NCBI GenBank assembly: GCA_016209725.1
Contig: JACQVO010000286.1
Coordinates: 1 to 9,712 of the forward strand
Reading direction: 5' to 3'
From: Candidatus Methylomirabilota bacterium
Lineage (GTDB): Bacteria; Methylomirabilota; Methylomirabilia; Methylomirabilales; 2-02-FULL-66-22
DNA length: 9,712 nt
Shown: positions 5,627 to 9,712 of the stretch, piece after piece
Numbering within the stretch: position 1 is the stretch's first letter
How the letters are laid out: the number at the start of each line of letters is the position of its first letter
Program-made: the position numbers and the translations under genes
Notes under the pieces: model-generated
Told to the model about the DNA's origin: nothing
Seen by the model: the letters and a program-made list of their open reading frames with translations, nothing else
Database searches by the model: none

Positions 5627-5690
5627 CCCGGGGGCCCGCCGGGGGTCGATAGGCACGAGGGCGGGTTTCCCATACACAAGGAGACGGTGC

Positions 5691-6425
5691 GTGAGAATCC
5701 CTGAGCAAATTCAGCGGCTGGCGATCGTGACCGCTGTCATCATCGGCGGCGTCCTGCTCGTCCGGTTCGTTCTCATCCCGCGCTCGTTGATCTCGGACGA
5801 CCTGCACCGCGCGTCCACGGTCCAGCGGGAGCTGGCAAAGCCGATCAAGTTCGCCGGCTCTACTGCCTGCCAGGATTGCCACGAGGATGTCTCCAGCCGG
5901 GTACGGAAGGGCTACCACAAGAACCTTTCCTGCGAGGGATGTCACGGCCCGGAGGCGCGGCACGCGGAGAATCCCATGGAGGTCAAACCCTTCGCCCCGC
6001 GGGACAGGAAGTTCTGCCCCCTCTGCCACGGCTATGACCCTTCGCGGCCGACGGGGTTTCCGCAGATCAACCCGACCGCCCACAATCCGATCAAGCCCTG
6101 CATCACCTGCCACAATCCCCACGACCCGGTGCCCCTGACGGCGCCCCAGGAGTGCTCGGCCTGCCACGCCCAGATCCAGCGGACGAAGGCCGTGTCCAGC
6201 CACGCCCTCCTTCAGTGCACCACATGCCACAGCGTGCCCGCCCAGCACAAGAAGACGCCGCGGAGCGCGTGGCCCTCGAAGCCCGACACGCGGGCCTTCT
6301 GCGGCGGCTGCCATGGCAAGGAGGCGACGCCGAAAGATGCCCCGAAGATCGACATGTCCACCCACGGCGGGAGGTTTCTGTGCTGGCAGTGCCACTACCC
6401 CCATCTCCCGGAGGGACGAGGATGA
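5691..6425 (+). CDS. Membrane-anchored octaheme cytochrome c
   Basis: The 244-residue protein begins at a GTG with AAGGAG 7 nt upstream. A single N-terminal hydrophobic helix (about 10-29, LAIVTAVIIGGVLLVRFVLI) looks like an uncleaved anchor, with the rest in the periplasm. Eight CxxCH motifs lie at residues 60, 81, 109, 137, 155, 176, 204 and 231, one about every 25 residues, typical of an extended heme wire. Many additional His residues (for example 76, 91, 131, 144, 171, 186, 225, 238) could serve as second ligands. It overlaps the iron-sulfur gene by 4 nt (ATGA). In related modules a cytochrome of this type links the NrfC/NrfD-like quinone-reacting part to soluble cytochromes. It is not the octaheme hydroxylamine or tetrathionate reductase type, because it is far too short and has no active-site domain. 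Confidence 0.85.
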   Translation: MRIPEQIQRLAIVTAVIIGGVLLVRFVLIPRSLISDDLHRASTVQRELAKPIKFAGSTACQDCHEDVSSRVRKGYHKNLSCEGCHGPEARHAENPMEVKPFAPRDRKFCPLCHGYDPSRPTGFPQINPTAHNPIKPCITCHNPHDPVPLTAPQECSACHAQIQRTKAVSSHALLQCTTCHSVPAQHKKTPRSAWPSKPDTRAFCGGCHGKEATPKDAPKIDMSTHGGRFLCWQCHYPHLPEGRG

Positions 6426-7228
6426 ACAAGCGGCAATTCCTGAAAGGCTTGATTCTCTTTTTTCCCGCCGGGGGACTGACCGGCGTCCTGGCGTCGCCGG
6501 TCCGGGGCAAGGAGACGAGCGGCGCGGACAAGGGGACGGAGGCGTCAGGGGCCAAAACGACCCAGCCCCAGTCTACCGGCGCCTACGACCCCGAGCGCCA
6601 CAACTACGGCATGGGGATCGAGATCGACAAGTGCATCGGCTGCAGTCGGTGCGTGGAAGCCTGCAAGGCGGAGAACAACGTCCCGCAGGAACCGTTCTTC
6701 TTCCGCACGTGGATCGAGCGCTACGTCATCACGAAGGACCGCGAGGTCACCGTTGAGAGTATCAATGTGAAAAGCCGGGGAACTCGGGAGTTGGCGCAGG
6801 ACGATCGTGAGATCCTCAGAAGCTTTTTCGTCCCCAAGCTGTGCAATCAATGCGCCCATCCCCCGTGTGTGCAGGTGTGCCCGGTGGGGGCCACCTTCTC
6901 GACGAAGGACGGGGTCGTCCTCGTGGACGCCAATCGGTGCATCGGCTGCCGCTATTGCGTGCAGGCCTGTCCGTATGCGGCGCGCTACCTCCACCCGGAG
7001 ACGAAGACCGCGGACAAGTGCACCTTCTGCTACCACCGGGTCGTGAAGGGGCTGCTTCCGGCGTGCGTCGAGGTGTGCCCGACCCAGGCCCGCGTCTTCG
7101 GCGATCTGAAGAGCAAGGCCAGCCGCCTCGTGCGCTTGATGCGGATGAACAAGATCCACGTCCTCAAGCCGTCGCTCAACACAGACCCGAAAGTCTATTA
7201 CGCGCAGCTTGATGGAGAGGTGCGATGA
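6422..7228 (+). CDS. Four-cluster [4Fe-4S] ferredoxin-like subunit (NrfC/PsrB/DsrO type)
   Basis: The 268-residue protein carries four cysteine quartets for [4Fe-4S] clusters: C71/74/77/81, C141/144/149/153, C173/176/179/183 and C200/203/215/219. This is the pattern of the DmsB/NrfC/PsrB family. The N-terminus (KRQFLKGLILFFPAGGLTGVLAS, from residue 3) is Tat-like, with the K-R-x-F-L-K variant of the twin-arginine motif. A Gly/Thr-rich linker follows to residue 55. Export to the outer face of the membrane is therefore likely, where the subunit would sit on the NrfD protein and pass electrons to the hemes. An insertion (about 84-135) separates clusters one and two, as in other family members. 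Start and stop overlap the neighbours by 4 nt each (ATGA at both ends), showing strict translational coupling. Confidence 0.9.
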   Translation: MNKRQFLKGLILFFPAGGLTGVLASPVRGKETSGADKGTEASGAKTTQPQSTGAYDPERHNYGMGIEIDKCIGCSRCVEACKAENNVPQEPFFFRTWIERYVITKDREVTVESINVKSRGTRELAQDDREILRSFFVPKLCNQCAHPPCVQVCPVGATFSTKDGVVLVDANRCIGCRYCVQACPYAARYLHPETKTADKCTFCYHRVVKGLLPACVEVCPTQARVFGDLKSKASRLVRLMRMNKIHVLKPSLNTDPKVYYAQLDGEVR

Positions 7229-8433
7229 ACCCAGAGCGGATCCAGGACCTGTTCGACCTGCTGGGGCAGGTGACCGGCTACATCTATCCGAACGAGATCG
7301 AGATTCACTGGTCAATCCTGGTCGTCGTCTACCCCTACGTCACCGGGCTCGTGGCGGGGGCCTTCATCCTGGCCTCGCTGGTCAAGGTCTTCAAAGTCAA
7401 GGAGGTGGAGCCGACCTACCGGCTGGCCCTGCTGACGGCCCTGGCATTCCTGCTGGTTGCGCCCCTCCCGCTCCTCCTCCACCTCAGTCAGCCGATGCGA
7501 TCCTTCGAGATCTTCCTGACGCCGAATCTGACGTCTGCCATGGCCATGTTCGGCTTCGTCTACGCGTGGTACCTCATGGCCGTTTTGCTCTTGGAGCTCT
7601 GGTTTGAATACCGGAGGGATCTCGTGGTCCTCGGGAAGGAGTCTACCTTCCCGATGAGCTGGATCTACCGCGCCCTGTCCCTCTTCTCCACCGACGTCAG
7701 CGACCGGGCTGTCGCGTTTGATCTGAAGGCCATCCGGATGATCACCATCATCGGCATCCCATCCGCCTTCCTGCTCCACGGCTACGTTGGCTTCATCTTC
7801 GGCTCGGTGAAGGCCAATCCCTGGTGGAGCAGCGTGCTCATGCCCATCGTGTTCCTCATGTCCGCCATCGTGTCCGGGATCGCTCTGGTCGTCTTCCTCT
7901 ACATGGTACTGACCTCGATCCGGAACCAGCCGATCGACATGCGGTGTCTCGACACCATTGTTTCCTACCTGTTCTACGCCGTCATCGTGGACTTCTCCCT
8001 GGAGGCCCTCGACTTCATCCACCGGCTCTATCAAAGTGAGGAGTCGGTCAAGATCCTCGGCACCCTCATCACCAACAAGCTCTTCATGAGTTTGTTCGTA
8101 CTACAAATCTTGCTGGGAATGATCATCCCCCTCGGGATCCTGGTGGTGGCGCGGTCGCGCACGTTCAACGACGACATGCGCAAGCTTCTCTACTTCACGT
8201 CCGTCATCCTGATCCAGGTCGGCATCTTCAGCACGCGCTGGAACGTCGTCATCGGCGGACAGCTTTTCTCAAAGAGCTTTCGAGGACTCATGGCATACAA
8301 GATGGAAGTCATGGGCATCGAGGGGCTCTTGGCCGCCCTCGCCCTCCTCATCCTTCCCTTTGTCATCCTGACCGTCTTTATTCGGCTGCTGCCCACGGAG
8401 CGGATGGAGGATCATGTGGCCCGCACCGCCTGA
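7225..8433 (+). CDS. NrfD/PsrC-type quinone-interacting membrane subunit
   Basis: The 402-residue protein has about nine hydrophobic helices (approximately 30-54, 66-86, 104-126, 172-193, 203-229, 243-264, 286-308, 320-337, 366-388), as expected for NrfD/PsrC proteins. The family-type segment S-T-RWNVVIGGQ (336-346) lies before the last helix. A soluble loop (about 127-170) separates helices 3 and 4. Such proteins bind menaquinone or ubiquinone near the periplasmic side and exchange electrons with an NrfC-like iron-sulfur partner, here encoded immediately upstream with a 4-nt overlap. Its place at the end of the cytochrome genes makes it the quinone-reactive base of the predicted complex. Whether it reduces or oxidises quinone, and whether it moves protons, cannot be told from sequence alone. 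Confidence 0.9.
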   Translation: MNPERIQDLFDLLGQVTGYIYPNEIEIHWSILVVVYPYVTGLVAGAFILASLVKVFKVKEVEPTYRLALLTALAFLLVAPLPLLLHLSQPMRSFEIFLTPNLTSAMAMFGFVYAWYLMAVLLLELWFEYRRDLVVLGKESTFPMSWIYRALSLFSTDVSDRAVAFDLKAIRMITIIGIPSAFLLHGYVGFIFGSVKANPWWSSVLMPIVFLMSAIVSGIALVVFLYMVLTSIRNQPIDMRCLDTIVSYLFYAVIVDFSLEALDFIHRLYQSEESVKILGTLITNKLFMSLFVLQILLGMIIPLGILVVARSRTFNDDMRKLLYFTSVILIQVGIFSTRWNVVIGGQLFSKSFRGLMAYKMEVMGIEGLLAALALLILPFVILTVFIRLLPTERMEDHVARTA

Positions 8434-8443
8434 CGGATCCCCG

Positions 8444-8467
8444 CCGGCGGACCGCCCGGGCCGCCGG
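8444..8467. terminator. Hairpin between the convergent genes, possible terminator
   Basis: CCGGCGG (8444-8450) and CCGCCGG (8461-8467) form a 7-bp G-C stem with a 10-nt loop, 11 nt after the nrfD-like stop and between two genes that face each other. No T-run follows on either strand, so it is at best a non-canonical, possibly two-way, terminator. Confidence 0.3.
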
Positions 8468-8521
8468 GGTTGAGTAGCGGCAATCAGGGCTGGGGGAATC
8501 TGGCGGCTGGGTGGAGGGCGG

Positions 8522-9427
8522 TCACGCGTGCGCCGGGCGTCCGGTGGACGCCAACACGAGATCGGCCCACGCCTGCTCGACGGCCTGCTGGATGGACGTG
8601 ATCCCCTCCGGAGGCAGGTGGGCGAACCGGCCCTGGGTGGCCAGATACTCCGCCACCGGTCGGGGACGTGGCGGGACATAGGTCAGTCTCGGACGGGAAC
8701 CCGCCTCGATCTCGACCAGGGGGAAGACGCAGCTTTCTACTGCCAGCCGCGCCAATTGGATGGTGAGGTCCGGCTCGTATTTCCAGCCTGATGGACACGG
8801 GGCGAGGACGTGGAGGAAGCGGGTGCCGCGGATCCCCTTGGCCTTGGCCACTTTGCCCATCAGGTCCTCGGGAAACGCAACGGAGGCGGTGGCCGCATAG
8901 GGGATCCTGTGCGCAGCCAGGATCGCCAGGATGTCCTTCTTCGGGCGGCCCTTCGGGTGCACCGCGGGGGTAGTTGTCGTCCAGGCACCGAGGGGGGTGG
9001 CCGAGCTCCGCTGCGCCCCGGTGTTCATGTAGGCCTCGTTGTCGTAGCAGACGTAGAGGAGGTCTTCATTGCGCTCGGCGGCAGCGGAGAGGGCCTGAAA
9101 GCCGATGTCGAAGGTCCCGCCGTCGCCGGCCCAGACCACCACGGTCGTCTCCGACAGGCCTTGGGCATCCAGGCTGGCCCGGACGCCGGTGGCCACTGAC
9201 GCGCCGGTCTCGAAGGCCGTGTGGAGCATCGGGACTCCCATCGCCGAATAGGGAAACACCCCGTCCACCACGGCCGCGCAGCACGCGGGGATCACGAAGA
9301 CGGTGTCGCGGCCCAGGATCTGGAGGGCCAACCGCATGGCCACGCGCTCCCCGCAGCCGGCGCACGCCATATGACCCGGATGGAGAAGGTCCGCCCCCGG
9401 CAATCGGTCAGCTATCTTCGCACTCAC
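8522..9427 (-). CDS. porB: Pyruvate/2-oxoacid:ferredoxin oxidoreductase, beta subunit (PorB-like)
   Basis: This thiamine diphosphate-binding subunit decarboxylates a 2-oxoacid to acyl-CoA and passes electrons to ferredoxin. From the GTG at 9427 the product has 301 residues. The N-terminus has HPGHMACAGCGE, whose two Cys, together with a Cys in VIPACC and the Cys of LAPCPSGW, match the [4Fe-4S] ligands of PorB. The TPP motif runs from GDGGTFDIGFQALSAA to VCYDNEAYMNTG. The C-terminus (FPLVEIEAG...YLATQGRFAHL) is also family-like. I prefer the GTG at 9427 because GGAGG lies 4 nt upstream and the 16 residues before HPGH fit the family. An ATG at 9469 in the same frame has no SD and would give 315 residues. 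The alpha and gamma/delta subunits usually lie next to it, but none is visible in the 285 bases upstream. Confidence 0.88.
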   Translation of the reverse strand: MSAKIADRLPGADLLHPGHMACAGCGERVAMRLALQILGRDTVFVIPACCAAVVDGVFPYSAMGVPMLHTAFETGASVATGVRASLDAQGLSETTVVVWAGDGGTFDIGFQALSAAAERNEDLLYVCYDNEAYMNTGAQRSSATPLGAWTTTTPAVHPKGRPKKDILAILAAHRIPYAATASVAFPEDLMGKVAKAKGIRGTRFLHVLAPCPSGWKYEPDLTIQLARLAVESCVFPLVEIEAGSRPRLTYVPPRPRPVAEYLATQGRFAHLPPEGITSIQQAVEQAWADLVLASTGRPAHA

Positions 9428-9608
9428 TGGTCCTCCGCCCTCCGCCGGGGTAAACCCGGCGGTCTCCATCGGAACCGAGTGTGCTGACTCAGAAACGGCT
9501 TTACACGGGACCCGTTCGGGCTGAGCCTTCGTCCCGAGCTCAGGCCGAGGGGCTTGTCGAAGCCCGAATTCCTCACCCTTCGACAGGCTCGGTTGTGACC
9601 CTTTAATA
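9428..9608. other. Spacer between the transposase end and porB
   Basis: This stretch holds no remnant of a PorA or PorG/D subunit on the minus strand. Most of it is the double-hairpin palindrome at 9511-9592. The AT-rich patch around 9602-9621, with the 10-bp palindrome TATCATGATA at 9607-9616, is the likeliest place for a promoter, but I cannot assign spaced -35 and -10 boxes with confidence. Confidence 0.4.
9511..9592. repeat. REP-like double-hairpin palindromic repeat
   Basis: Two neighbouring hairpins are visible. In the first, CTGAGC (9521-9526) pairs with GCTCAG (9538-9543). In the second, CCGAGGGGCTTGTCGAAG (9545-9562) pairs with CTTCGACAGGCTCGG (9578-9592), apart from a GGG bulge and one G-U pair. 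The CTTCGACAGGCTC core is the familiar dispersed palindrome found between genes of many GC-rich bacteria, often tens to hundreds of times per genome. It lies right after the transposase stop, where it may act as a transcription stop or simply be a REP insertion. Confidence 0.65.
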
Positions 9609-9712
9609 TCATGATAATATTCTTCGGCTCATCAACTCCCGCATCGTCCACACGTGATCGGTGAGCCCGGCCGCCATGGCAGGTGTGCGCTTGTCCCGGC
9701 GACGGCGAACCC
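9609..9712 (-). CDS. C-terminal end of a DDE transposase (partial)
   Basis: Reading in from the right edge on the minus strand, the frame gives a basic run VRRRRDKR and then TPAMAAGLTDHVWTMREL, ending at a TGA at 9611-9609. 'TPAMAAG-TDH-W-(M/L)-REL' is the typical C-terminal signature of a group of DDE insertion-sequence transposases, where it follows the YNF-R-H--L motif. That motif would lie beyond the window. The exact IS family cannot be named from 33 residues. The end looks like a normal C-terminus, so the gene may be intact outside the window. It reads in the same direction as porB and lies about 180 nt before it. Confidence 0.65.
   Translation of the reverse strand, partial: VRRRRDKRTPAMAAGLTDHVWTMRELMSRRILS

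Noticed and set aside
4280..5677. 465-codon open frame on the minus strand
   Set aside because: It is a shadow of the pentaheme cytochrome gene, whose heme motifs, signal peptide and SD on the plus strand are unambiguous.
1..9712. CRISPR array, tRNA or rRNA genes
   Set aside because: No regularly spaced short repeats, cloverleaf with a CCA-type end, or conserved rRNA blocks were visible on either strand.

Overview
The window is GC-rich bacterial DNA (roughly 60-65% GC by eye) with ordinary Shine-Dalgarno (SD) sites, several GTG starts and tightly overlapping genes. Together, a multiheme cytochrome / iron-sulfur / NrfD operon, a 2-oxoacid:ferredoxin oxidoreductase beta subunit, many toxin-antitoxin (TA) genes and REP-like palindromes suggest an environmental bacterium with anaerobic or facultative respiration. 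Methylomirabilota/Rokubacteria, Nitrospirota or Desulfobacterota-type lineages would all fit. This placement is inference; there is no rRNA or other phylogenetic marker here.

Left part (1-4067): a loose, gene-poor, TA-rich accessory region. The start of a leftward gene (start codon at 9-11, strong SD) runs off the left edge. Two diverged copies of a non-coding direct repeat of about 400-450 bp (121-575 and 1847-2243) flank a DUF433 antitoxin / DUF5615 PIN-like toxin pair (1021-1732). The second copy leads into a small ribbon-helix-helix antitoxin (2314-2508). That gene has a clear promoter/operator but looks C-terminally short and has no toxin partner. A BrnT toxin with its antitoxin follows (3097-3610). 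The non-coding gaps contain two long hairpin-forming segments (2569-2623, 3687-3761).

Central part (4068-8433): one compact rightward operon, and the functional core of the window. It encodes a degenerate response-regulator receiver, a secreted pentaheme cytochrome c, a membrane-anchored octaheme cytochrome c, a ferredoxin-like protein with four [4Fe-4S] cluster motifs, and a nine-helix NrfD/PsrC-type quinone-interacting membrane protein. The last three genes overlap by 4 nt each. I infer a membrane complex that passes electrons between the quinone pool and periplasmic cytochromes through up to 13 hemes and four iron-sulfur clusters. No molybdopterin subunit is encoded in the window. The layout resembles nrfABCD, dsrJOP, qrc and act modules but matches none of them exactly.

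Right part (8434-9712): a convergent gene for the beta subunit of a pyruvate/2-oxoacid:ferredoxin oxidoreductase, without its alpha and gamma partners in the window. Behind it lie a double-hairpin REP-like palindrome and the C-terminal end of a transposase running in from the right edge.
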